A stretch of 12,628 bases of DNA from Pseudomonadota bacterium (lineage in GTDB: Bacteria; Pseudomonadota; Alphaproteobacteria; Rhizobiales; Devosiaceae), in assembly GCA_023393475.1 (NCBI GenBank), contig JAEWLC010000046.1:1-12628 (forward strand), written 5' to 3'. Below, one piece after another: positions 1-7,174 of this stretch. The position numbers were made by a program, and so were the translations under genes. The notes under the pieces were generated by a model. It was not told where the DNA came from. It searched no databases and saw only the letters and a program-made list of their open reading frames with translations. How positions within the stretch are numbered: position 1 is the first letter of the stretch; every line of letters begins with the position of its first letter.

Positions 1-208
1 AGGAATTGACCTCGGCATCGCCGATGAAGATGCGGCCGATAGTGGGCTTCTCGAGCCGGGCGATCATGCGCAGCGGCGTGGTCTTGCCGGCGCCGGTGGG
101 GCCCAGGAGGACGAAGAACTCACCGTCGGCGACATCGATATCGAGGTCCTCGACGACAGTGTGCGGGCCGAAGGACTTGCTGAGGTTTTCGAGGCGGATG
201 CGGGCCAT
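1..208 (-). CDS. ABC transporter ATP-binding protein (ATPase 2), 3' part outside window
   Basis: This is the N-terminal 69 residues of an ABC ATPase that would power the importer encoded just upstream on the same strand. It opens with MARIRLENLSKSFG and has a Walker A motif GPTGAGKTT at about residues 37-45, preceded by EFFVLLG, typical of the MalK/UgpC group. The start codon at 208 fits the usual N-terminus, but its ribosome site is weak (a GAG about 9 bases upstream). The previous ATPase gene ends at 257, leaving 48 bases between them. Two positions look unusual for the family: Pro instead of Thr right after GKTT, and Arg instead of Gly in the usual IAGLE (here IARLE). The Q-loop, signature motif and Walker B lie outside the window. 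Membership in the same operon is inferred from strand, spacing and family. It makes this a two-ATPase importer, as known for the glycerol system GlpSTPQUV of Rhizobium leguminosarum. Confidence 0.9.
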   Translation of the reverse strand, partial: MARIRLENLSKSFGPHTVVEDLDIDVADGEFFVLLGPTGAGKTTPLRMIARLEKPTIGRIFIGDAEVNS

Positions 209-240
209 GGTCTAGGTCTCGGAGTGCTGTGCCGGTCGCG

Positions 241-256
241 TGAGCATCGTTCCTGC

Positions 257-259
<3 letters not shown>
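241..259 (-). other. Small inverted repeat over the ATPase 1 stop codon
   Basis: TGAGCA and TGCTCA form a perfect 6-bp stem with a 7-base loop, and the stem includes the TGA stop of the ATPase 1 gene. No T-run follows, so it is not an obvious intrinsic terminator. It could protect or pause the transcript between the two ATPase genes, or be chance. Confidence 0.3.
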
Positions 260-1355
<1,096 letters not shown>

Positions 1356-1363
<8 letters not shown>

Positions 1364-1583
1364 GCGGCCCTCCCTGGCTCGGCGCGAGATCGTCGATGAC
1401 CTTCTTTTCCGGCGGCGGGATGTGGACGGCGACGTTGAAGCCGACGAGGCCGATGAGCATGACCGTGACGGACCACTGATGCAGCACTTCGATCCAGGGC
1501 TGGCAGAGGAAGATGATGCCGAGGATCATCAGCGTCATTGAGCCGGGCTCGAGAAAGCGCTGGTTGAAGACACGAAGGTTCAT
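1356..1583 (-). CDS. Small two-helix membrane protein in ABC importer operon
   Basis: A 75-residue protein that I do not recognise as a named family. It begins MNLRVFNQRFLEPGS, followed by two likely membrane helices at about residues 16-34 (rich in Leu/Ile/Met) and 37-55, and a short soluble tail with PPPEKK and a Gly/Pro-rich end. The start is fixed by a 4-base ATGA overlap with the stop of permease 2, and the end overlaps the ATPase 1 start by 8 bases. It is therefore embedded in the transport operon and very likely translated by coupling. The longer open frame running to 1790 has no support because it lies inside the permease gene. Its position recalls the small membrane protein GlpU of the rhizobial glycerol importer, but the sequence does not resemble DUF2160 as I know it. 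An accessory or stabilising role for the transporter is inference. Confidence 0.85.
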
Positions 1584-2536
1584 TTGCGGATCGCCCCGAA
1601 GCTCATGCCGCGCAGCAGGTGGTTGCGGAGGAGGAAGGTGAAGATGGCGACCGGCAGGAGGAACAGGAACGTGCCGGCGGCAATCACCGTCCAGTCGGGC
1701 AGGCCCGCGCCGATCTGGCTCGGGATGAAGGGCGGCGCCGTCTGGGCGCGCCGGTTGGTCATGATCAGCGCGAAGGCGTACTCGTTCCATGCCGTGATGA
1801 AGCAGAACACGGCGGTGGCGGCGATGCCGGTGGCGGCCTCGGGCAGAACGATCTTGAAGAAGGCCTGGATGCGCGTGTAGCCATCGACCAGCGCCGCTTC
1901 CTCGTATTCCTTCGGGATCTCGTCGATGAAGCCCTTCATCAGCCAGACCGCGAACGAGACGTTGAAGGCGGTGTAGAGGATGATGAGGCCGATATGGGAA
2001 TCGTTGAGGCCCACCGCCCGGTACATCAGGAACATCGGGATGGCGACGACGATGGGCGGCAGCATGCGCGTACTGAGGACGAAGAAGAGCAGGTCGGACT
2101 CTCCCTTCACCTTGAAGCGCGAGAAGCCATAGGCGGTGATGGTACCCATCGACACCGCGAGCACCGTCGAGGTGATGGCGATGATCAGCGAGTTGATGAA
2201 GCGATCCGGATAGGCCGAGAGCTGGATCTGGCCCTTGCCCGAGCGGGTGATGCGCTCGCCGCCATCGAAGACCAGCCGCTCGAACCAGGGGGCGTTCTCG
2301 TAGTCGACGACCTCGTTGGGCTTCAGTTGCACGCGCTTGGTGAAGAGCTTCACGAAGGGCGCCACCGTAGGCTCGAAGATGATGGTTGGCGGGTTGGTGG
2401 TGGCGAGGTTGCGCGGCTTGAACGAGGTCGCCACGATCCAGTAGATCGGCGCCAGCATGATGAAGGTGACCACGACCACCGCAGCAATGGCGAGCATGTT
2501 GCCGATGCGCTGACCGCGGGTTGAAACGACGGCCAT
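1580..2536 (-). CDS. Carbohydrate ABC transporter permease 2 (MalG type)
   Basis: A 318-residue inner-membrane permease of the binding-protein-dependent family. The N-terminal helix lies at about 14-37 (AIAAVVVVTFIMLAPIYW), with further helices from about 114 onward. The cytoplasmic EAA loop that docks the ATPase is at about 213-232, EEAALVDGY followed by FKIVLP, with the usual Glu-Ala-Ala, Gly and Leu-Pro positions. The periplasmic loop between helices 1 and 2 is about 75 residues (38-113). That is longer than is common in MalG-type permeases, with an extra charged segment at roughly 64-105 (KRVQLKPNEV, DGGERITRSGKG). The start at 2536 is one base after the stop of permease 1 and has an AAGGAG ribosome site seven bases upstream, so coupled translation is likely. 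The gene ends in the ATGA overlap with the small membrane protein gene. Confidence 0.95.
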   Translation of the reverse strand: MAVVSTRGQRIGNMLAIAAVVVVTFIMLAPIYWIVATSFKPRNLATTNPPTIIFEPTVAPFVKLFTKRVQLKPNEVVDYENAPWFERLVFDGGERITRSGKGQIQLSAYPDRFINSLIIAITSTVLAVSMGTITAYGFSRFKVKGESDLLFFVLSTRMLPPIVVAIPMFLMYRAVGLNDSHIGLIILYTAFNVSFAVWLMKGFIDEIPKEYEEAALVDGYTRIQAFFKIVLPEAATGIAATAVFCFITAWNEYAFALIMTNRRAQTAPPFIPSQIGAGLPDWTVIAAGTFLFLLPVAIFTFLLRNHLLRGMSFGAIRK

Positions 2537-2537
2537 C

Positions 2538-3440
2538 TCAGCGCTCCTTCGCCTTGTTGAGGTACTTGACGTAGACGTTGGTGATGCAGAGCACCATGAT
2601 CAGCACGATGTAGGCGAGCGCACAGCTCTTGCCGGTCTGCCACTCCTGGAACGCCATCTTGTAGAGCCGGATCGACACCACTTCGGTGGTCGGCTGGCCC
2701 GACATCACGTAGGCGAGGTCGAAGGTCTTGAAGGCCTCCATAGTGCGGAAGATGATAGCGATGAGCAGGATCGGCGCGACCAGCGGCAGGGTGATGCGGA
2801 AGAAGGTGTAGAGCCGGCTGGCGCGATCGATCGAGGCGGCCTCGTAGAGGTGCTTCGGCACCGCCGAAAGGCCGGCGAGCGAGAGCAGCATCACGAAGGG
2901 CGACCACATCCAGATATCGGTCAGCGCCACGGCGTAGAGCGCGATATTGGGGTCGCCGAGCCACTCGAGCTTACCGAGGCCGAGGGCGTAGTTGATGATG
3001 CCGAAATTGGGGTCGTAGAGCAGCTTCCAGAACAGGCCCACCACCGCCATCGAGAGCATCATCGGCAGCAGCAGCAGGGTGGTGATCAGGCCCTTCAGCG
3101 GGAAGCTGCGATTGAGCAGCAGCGCGAGGCCGAAGCCGACCACGACTTGGCCGACGACCGAGACGATGACGTATTGCGCGGTGATAGTGAAGTTCGACCA
3201 GATGTTCGGATCGCTGAGCAGCTCCATGTAGTTCCGGAGGCCGACGAAGTTCACCGGATCCTTGGTCGAGGCGCGGAAGTCGGTGAACGAGTAGCCTAGC
3301 GAATAGAGCAGCGGGAAAATGTTGAAGACGATCAGGAACAGGATCGTCGGGATGACGAACAGGTTGCGGATCGTGATGTCGCTCCAGCCGCGAACGGCAG
3401 CCCGCGAACGCGGATCGAGCGTGGTCATCATCTGGTTCAA
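2538..3440 (-). CDS. Carbohydrate ABC transporter permease 1 (MalF type)
   Basis: An inner-membrane permease of about 300 residues with six likely helices, the first at about 26-48. The EAA loop is at about 200-219: YEAASIDRASRL, then FFRITLP. Arg-Ala replaces the more usual Gly-Ala after Asp, a variant found in some CUT1 permeases. Start choice: an open ATG exists at 3470 but has no ribosome site. A strong GGGGGAG at 3453-3447 lies six bases before a TTG at 3440, which would give a protein starting (M)NQMMTTLDP. The ATG at 3431 is the alternative, but its spacing of 15 bases is poor. I chose the TTG; the difference is three residues. The gene follows the binding-protein gene after a 121-base gap containing a strong hairpin, and pairs with permease 2 to form the heterodimeric channel. 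Confidence 0.93.
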   Translation of the reverse strand: MNQMMTTLDPRSRAAVRGWSDITIRNLFVIPTILFLIVFNIFPLLYSLGYSFTDFRASTKDPVNFVGLRNYMELLSDPNIWSNFTITAQYVIVSVVGQVVVGFGLALLLNRSFPLKGLITTLLLLPMMLSMAVVGLFWKLLYDPNFGIINYALGLGKLEWLGDPNIALYAVALTDIWMWSPFVMLLSLAGLSAVPKHLYEAASIDRASRLYTFFRITLPLVAPILLIAIIFRTMEAFKTFDLAYVMSGQPTTEVVSIRLYKMAFQEWQTGKSCALAYIVLIMVLCITNVYVKYLNKAKER

Positions 3441-3530
3441 GGCACACTCCCCCGGACACGCGCTGCCCACCGGGCGGCACGCTGCAGATCAGTTGCGGCC
3501 GGGTTGCCCCCCGGCTCGGTTCGGATGGAA

Positions 3531-3552
3531 CCGGGGAGCCGAAGCTCCCCGG
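3531..3552 (-). other. UUCG-loop hairpin between binding-protein and permease genes
   Basis: On the minus strand CCGGGGAGC, TTCG, GCTCCCCGG form a perfect 9-bp, GC-rich stem closed by C-UUCG-G, an exceptionally stable RNA tetraloop. It starts 9 bases after the stop codon of the binding-protein gene. The bases that follow are not a T-run, so it is not a clear intrinsic terminator. Hairpins in this place (as in malE-malF of E. coli) are known to block 3' exonuclease decay and keep binding protein in excess over membrane subunits. That role is inferred here. Confidence 0.75.
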
Positions 3553-3561
3553 CAATAGTCA

Positions 3562-4872
3562 TCAGCCGCCGCGGCCGTACTTGGCGAAGGTCGCCTTCCA
3601 GTCGGCAGCCAGGGCATCGAGGGTCTCCTGCGAGGTCCCTTCGCCACCGACGATGGCCGGATAGATGCGCTGGTTGAGCTGGGTCAGCAGCTCGGCGTAT
3701 TCCGGCACCGCCCAGAAGTCCTTCACCTTGAACATGGTCTGGTAGAAGGCCTCGTTATACGGCGTGGCGTTGCGGAAGCCCTCGCTCTCGAGCACAGCGG
3801 CCGAGCAGGTGTAGCCACCGAGGTCGGCCCACTTCTGCTGGGTGTCGTCCTGGATGAACCACTGCAGGAACTTGAAGGCCTCATCCTTGTTCTGGCTGTA
3901 GCTGACGATCGAGATGCCCTGCCCGCCGAGCGCAGCGAACTGGTCGCCATCCGGACCGGCCGGGTTGGCGAAGAAGCCGGTGTTGGCGGCGTTCGGGTTG
4001 GACGCCTCGTTGATCAGCGCCGGGAAGAAGGCGAAGTAGTTCATGGACATCGCCGCGAGATTCTCGGTGATGGCCTGGTTGTTCTCGACGAAGAAGGTCT
4101 TGGCCCAGCCCGGAGGCGTGAAGCTGTAGAGCTTCTTGTAGGCATCGAGAGCGGCAACGGCCTTGGGGCCGTTGATGATGCCATCGACCTTGTAGGTCTC
4201 CATGTCGCCCAGTTCGCCACCGTAGGAGAACAGCGCGTTCTCGAAGCCCATGGCCATGGCGTCGTAGGAGTTGTCGGTGTAGATCGCCACGCCGTAGCGG
4301 TTCTGATCCGGACGGTGGAAGAACTCGGCGATGTCGGTGAGCTGCTTCCAGTCCTGCGGCACGGCGAGATCGTAGCCGTACTTGGCCTTGAAGTTGGCCA
4401 TCTCGGTCGGATCCTCGAACCAGTCCTTGCGGTAGGCCCAGCCCACGGCGTCGCCTTCGGCGGGGATCGACCAGTACTTGCCGGAGTTGCCGGGGTACTC
4501 GGCGTAGAACTTCATGGTGGCGGGCGCCATCTTCTCGAGGACGCCGTTCTCCTTCACGAAGTCGGTCAGGTCGACATAGTGGCCGGCTTCCGATGCCGCG
4601 CCGAGCCACTGGCTGTCGCCGACGATCATGTCGTAGGCGGAGCCCTGGGCGTTGAATTCGGTGAAGGCCTTGGTCTGGAAATCACCCCAGGGCGTCGTCT
4701 CCACCGTCACCTTCACGCCGGTTTCGGCTTCGTAGAGGTTGGCCAGTTCCTGCAGGTAGTTGGCCGGATCCCATTCGGCCCAGAAGATCGTCAGTTCCTG
4801 CGCCAGCACAGACGTGCTGGACGCAAGCATCAGGCCGAGCCCGGCCAGCATGCTCTTTCCTAGAACGCGCAT
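3562..4872 (-). CDS. ABC transporter extracellular solute-binding protein, family 1
   Basis: A 436-residue periplasmic binding protein that captures the substrate for the importer. It has a Sec signal peptide: MRVLGK, then a hydrophobic stretch, with a likely cut after SVLA (residue 24) before QELTIFWAEWDP. The mature part has family-1 sugar-binding features: an N-terminal strand, YEAETGVKVTVET, then FTEFNAQGSAYDMIVGDSQWLG, and a C-terminal lobe with EAFKFLQWF and aromatic residues typical of sugar pockets (WAEW, FWAVPEY). The start at 4872 was chosen because AGGGAGG precedes it by five bases and the signal peptide begins there. The open frame continues to 5049, but that extension has no signal character. 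It is the first gene of the transport operon. The ligand is unknown; a carbohydrate, polyol or sugar acid is likely from the family. Confidence 0.95.
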   Translation of the reverse strand: MRVLGKSMLAGLGLMLASSTSVLAQELTIFWAEWDPANYLQELANLYEAETGVKVTVETTPWGDFQTKAFTEFNAQGSAYDMIVGDSQWLGAASEAGHYVDLTDFVKENGVLEKMAPATMKFYAEYPGNSGKYWSIPAEGDAVGWAYRKDWFEDPTEMANFKAKYGYDLAVPQDWKQLTDIAEFFHRPDQNRYGVAIYTDNSYDAMAMGFENALFSYGGELGDMETYKVDGIINGPKAVAALDAYKKLYSFTPPGWAKTFFVENNQAITENLAAMSMNYFAFFPALINEASNPNAANTGFFANPAGPDGDQFAALGGQGISIVSYSQNKDEAFKFLQWFIQDDTQQKWADLGGYTCSAAVLESEGFRNATPYNEAFYQTMFKVKDFWAVPEYAELLTQLNQRIYPAIVGGEGTSQETLDALAADWKATFAKYGRGG

Positions 4873-4895
4873 ATGGTCCTCCCTGTAGCGCTCGT

Positions 4896-4917
4896 GGACC
4901 GGCTGCGAAACCGGTCC
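4896..4917 (-). other. Leader hairpin upstream of binding-protein gene
   Basis: GGACCGG and CCGGTCC form a perfect 7-bp stem around an 8-base loop. It lies in the presumed 5' untranslated leader, 23 bases upstream of the binding-protein start and outside its ribosome site. It could stabilise the transcript or be chance in GC-rich DNA. Confidence 0.35.
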
Positions 4918-5110
4918 GCGCCCCTCCTCCGTGCCGGGGGCATTCAGCAGCAACCGACCGGGCTCTCCCAAGCCCGAATGGCCGGCCGTTTTCCTAGTTT
5001 TTGCGTGGCGACGTCGGAATGTTCCGGTGTGCCGGCCTGCCTCTCCCAAAGCATCCGGCTGCGGCGCCCCTCAGCGCCCGTCGCACTTGATCCTCCCTCC
5101 GATCGTCGTG

Positions 5111-5174
5111 CTGGCAACAGTGTTTCTATGTTTTGCCAGTGTCGTCAAGCTAACATGCTAGCATTTTTGCCAGT
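5111..5174 (-). promoter_or_regulatory. Candidate operator cluster for the importer promoter
   Basis: Plus-strand view: CTGGCAA (5111-5117) and TTGCCAG (5133-5139) form a 7-bp inverted repeat. TTTTGCCAGT occurs exactly at 5131-5140 and again at 5165-5174, 34 bases apart. Between them lie a perfect palindrome ATGCTAGCAT (5155-5164) and an overlapping 14-base palindrome GCTAACATGCTAGC (5149-5162, six of seven pairs). The possible -35 box CTTGAC (5149-5144, minus) sits inside this cluster. Repeated half-sites around a promoter suggest binding by a regulator, plausibly the TetR protein encoded next to it or a LacI/GntR-type regulator elsewhere. Which protein binds which element is inference. Confidence 0.55.
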
Positions 5175-5184
5175 TGAAACCGAT

Positions 5185-5204
5185 GTGAGAAAATTGTTTC
5201 CCAC
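5185..5204 (-). other. Palindrome after tetR stop: hairpin or operator
   Basis: GTGAGAAA, ATTG, TTTCCCAC on the plus strand is a 20-base inverted repeat with seven of eight standard pairs. On the minus strand the eighth pair can be G-U, giving an 8-bp stem with a CAAU loop. It starts 7 bases after the tetR stop codon. No T-run follows. It could be a transcript-end hairpin for tetR or a 20-bp operator for the downstream importer promoter. Confidence 0.4.
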
Positions 5205-5211
5205 TGACAGA

Positions 5212-5844
5212 TCAAGACCCTGCCTCCGCTACTGCGGCCTGGACCAGCGCCGAAGCCGCCCAGCCAGCAACGTCCTGCATCTCATTCATGTCGAGTCCCC
5301 ACAAGTCTTTGAGAACAATAAGGACTTCGAGGCCGTAGACCAGTGACAGCGCCTTGGCGAGGCGCTGGAACTTGGCTTCCGGCAATTTATTCTTGAGTGG
5401 CGCTATCGCCATTTGCAGCATGTGGACGCGATGTCCGCGCTTGAACGGTGGCTCGGTACCGAACGTACCGGCCTGGCGCTGGGCCCACTGCTCCAGCGAG
5501 AGCTTCAGCGCCGCCTTGAACGTGGCTTCGAACTCGGCGACCCGCGGCATGGTGAGGGCGAGCAGATCCTGCACCCGCACCTCGGGATCAGAACTGTCGC
5601 TGCGCCAATCGAGGATCGGGCCGAGCGCTTCGTCGACCACGGCATGGACCAGCGCCGCCTGGCTGGGAAAGTAGCGATAGGCGGTGGCGCGCGACACGCC
5701 TGCGGCTTCTGCGGCATCGCTGACAGACGGAGTCTGCCCGCGCTGCATCAGCGCGATGGCGGTCTGCAGCATGAGCTTCCGCGTGCGGGCGCTGGCGCCG
5801 CGCGGCTCGACCGGTTGCATGTCCTCGGCATCTGAGACGTCCAT
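5212..5844 (-). CDS. TetR/AcrR-family transcriptional regulator
   Basis: A 210-residue DNA-binding regulator of normal TetR length. After a short acidic N-terminus (MDVSDAEDMQ), ARTRKLMLQTAIALM forms helix 1. The helix-turn-helix lies at about 38-61 (VSDAAEAAGVSRATAYRYFPS), with the family's usual Tyr-Arg-Tyr-Phe end. The rest is the helical ligand and dimer domain (YGLEVLIVLKDLWGLD near the C-terminus). The open frame extends to 6102, but upstream residues look like noise and overlap the divergent operon. The ATG at 5844 lacks a ribosome site, yet a good -10 box ends six bases before it, so the message may be leaderless. An ATG at 5820 is the alternative. It sits between the importer and the divergent Tm-1-like operon and likely represses one or both, released by a pathway metabolite. 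That role is inferred from position. Confidence 0.9.
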   Translation of the reverse strand: MDVSDAEDMQPVEPRGASARTRKLMLQTAIALMQRGQTPSVSDAAEAAGVSRATAYRYFPSQAALVHAVVDEALGPILDWRSDSSDPEVRVQDLLALTMPRVAEFEATFKAALKLSLEQWAQRQAGTFGTEPPFKRGHRVHMLQMAIAPLKNKLPEAKFQRLAKALSLVYGLEVLIVLKDLWGLDMNEMQDVAGWAASALVQAAVAEAGS

Positions 5845-5850
5845 ATCGAA

Positions 5851-5880
5851 ATGATACGCACATCTCAAAAATCTTTGCAA
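5851..5880 (-). promoter_or_regulatory. Candidate tetR promoter
   Basis: On the minus strand TTGCAA (5880-5875, four of six to the -35 consensus) and TATCAT (5856-5851, five of six to the -10 consensus) are separated by 18 bases. The expected transcription start falls at about 5845-5844, on the ATG itself. The -35 hexamer TTGCAA is self-complementary, and TTGCA pairs with TGCAA at 5895-5899, so an operator may overlap it. Confidence 0.45.
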
Positions 5881-5978
5881 CGAGGCGCGAGGTCTGCAAT
5901 GACTGGAGCAATGGCGCCGGCGGCGCGGACGGGAGGAGACTGTCCGCGACTGCCCCAAGAGCGCCGGAGGGAGCGCCG

Positions 5979-7166
5979 ATGAAGCGCATCTACGTGGTCG
6001 GCACCGCCGACACGAAGGGAGAGGAACTGGCCTTTCTCGCCGAACGGGTGCGTGCGCTCGGCGGCGATCCCCTCGTCGTCGATGTGGGCACAAGGACGCC
6101 ATCCATCCCGCCCGAGATCGGCGCCGCCGAAGTGGCGGCGTTCGGCACGCCGGGCGTCCTGGAAGTTACCGACCGGGGCGTCGCGGTTGCCGGCATGGCG
6201 GAGGCTTTCGCGAACTTTGTCATAACACGTGATGATATCGCGGGGATAGTCGGCATCGGTGGTGGCGGGGGCACCTCGATCATCACTGCGGGGATGCGCA
6301 AGCTGCGGATCGGACTGCCGAAACTCATTGTGTCGACCCTGGCGTCAGGCGACGTGTCGCCCTATGTCGGGGTCAGCGACATCATGATGATGCCCTCGAT
6401 CACCGATATGGCGGGGCTCAACCGAATATCACGTGTTATATTGTCGAATGCGGCGCAGGCGATCGTGGGCATGAGTGCCAGCGAGGAGCCTGTGCCGCCG
6501 GCCACCAAGCGGGCCGTGGGCCTCACCATGTTCGGGGTAACGACGCCGGCAGTGATGAGGATCGTGGAGCTGATGGCCGGGGCCACCGAGCCGCTGGTCT
6601 TCCACGCGACGGGAACCGGCGGCAAGACCATGGAGATGCTGGTCGATTCCGGCCTCATCACCGCCGTGGTGGATATCACGACGACGGAAGTGGCGGACTA
6701 CCTGATCGGCGGCGTGCTGCCGGCGGGGCCGGAGCGGCTCGATGCCATCGCGAGGATGCGCGTGCCCTATGTGGGGTCGGTCGGCGCCTGCGACATGGTC
6801 AATTTCTGGGCGCCGTCGACGGTGCCCGAACGGTTCGCCGGGCGGCTGTTCTACTCGCACAACGACAATGTCACCCTGATGCGGACGACGGCGGACGAAT
6901 GCCGGGCGATCGGGGAGTGGATCGGCGGCAAGCTCAATGCCTGCGAGGGACCGGTGCGCTTCCTGCTGCCACTGCGCGGCGTGTCGGCGATTGATATCGA
7001 GGGCGGGCCATTTCGCGATGAAGCGGCGGATGCCGAGCTGTTCAATGCCATCCATCGCACGGTGCAATGGACTGACAACCGGCGGCTGATCCCCATCGAC
7101 TGCCACATCAACGACCCTGAATTCGCGGCTGCTGCGGTCGCCGCCTACACTGAAATTGCGGCATAG
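5979..7166 (+). CDS. Tm-1-like ATP-binding domain protein (UPF0261 family)
   Basis: A 395-residue soluble protein of the family related to the N-terminal half of the tomato protein Tm-1, which binds ATP and inhibits tobamovirus replication. Its bacterial function is not established to my knowledge. Features are the opening MKRIYVVGTADTKGEEL (Asp-Thr-Lys-Gly at 11-14), a glycine-rich loop VGIGGGGGTS (91-100) likely to contact nucleotide, the conserved block STLASGDVSPYVG to SDIMMMPSITDMAGLNRIS (119-151), and FHATGTGGKTMEML near 209. The length is typical of stand-alone family members. The start at 5979 has GGAGG eight bases upstream. It heads a plus-strand operon; the next gene starts 8 bases after its stop. 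Codons 149-155 are a run of codons rare in this gene (CGA ATA TCA CGT GTT ATA TTG), overlapping one arm of a 12-base inverted repeat. An ATP-dependent catabolic enzyme role is inference. Confidence 0.92.
   Translation: MKRIYVVGTADTKGEELAFLAERVRALGGDPLVVDVGTRTPSIPPEIGAAEVAAFGTPGVLEVTDRGVAVAGMAEAFANFVITRDDIAGIVGIGGGGGTSIITAGMRKLRIGLPKLIVSTLASGDVSPYVGVSDIMMMPSITDMAGLNRISRVILSNAAQAIVGMSASEEPVPPATKRAVGLTMFGVTTPAVMRIVELMAGATEPLVFHATGTGGKTMEMLVDSGLITAVVDITTTEVADYLIGGVLPAGPERLDAIARMRVPYVGSVGACDMVNFWAPSTVPERFAGRLFYSHNDNVTLMRTTADECRAIGEWIGGKLNACEGPVRFLLPLRGVSAIDIEGGPFRDEAADAELFNAIHRTVQWTDNRRLIPIDCHINDPEFAAAAVAAYTEIAA
6222..6439. repeat. 12-base inverted repeat with CACGTG core inside the Tm-1-like gene
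   Basis: ATAACACGTGAT at 6222-6233 is matched exactly by its reverse complement ATCACGTGTTAT at 6428-6439, 194 bases apart. Both arms are AT-rich islands in a GC-rich coding sequence and use codons rare in this gene. They could be paired protein-binding sites inside the gene, or chance. Confidence 0.5.
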
Positions 7167-7174
7167 GAGGCCAC

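Larger units (their letters stand above)
4873..5211 (-). promoter_or_regulatory. 339-base regulatory region upstream of the importer operon
   Basis: No credible gene lies here; the short open frames on both strands lack ribosome sites and family resemblance. The half nearest the binding-protein gene is GC-rich leader with a hairpin at 4896-4917. The half nearest tetR (5109-5204) is AT-richer and packed with palindromes and repeats, entered separately. On the minus strand CTTGAC at 5149-5144 is a fair alphaproteobacterial -35 box. The best nearby -10 candidate, TAGAAA at 5128-5123, is poorly spaced (14-15 bases), so the promoter call is weak. If used, the leader would be about 245 bases long. 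Confidence 0.6.

Noticed and set aside
3531..3552. Intrinsic transcription terminator after the binding-protein gene
   Set aside because: The stem is strong but no T-run follows, and the downstream permeases have no evident promoter of their own, so partial read-through is more likely.
4873..5049. N-terminal extension of the solute-binding protein
   Set aside because: It would bury the signal peptide about 59 residues inside; the start at 4872 has a strong ribosome site.
5914..5926. GCGCCG-G-CGGCGC palindrome upstream of the Tm-1-like gene
   Set aside because: It is short, all G/C, and expected by chance in DNA of this composition; no link to a promoter element was found.
5845..6102. N-terminal extension of the TetR protein
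   Set aside because: The added residues are Arg/Ser/Cys-rich noise, would overlap the divergent Tm-1-like gene, and exceed normal TetR length.
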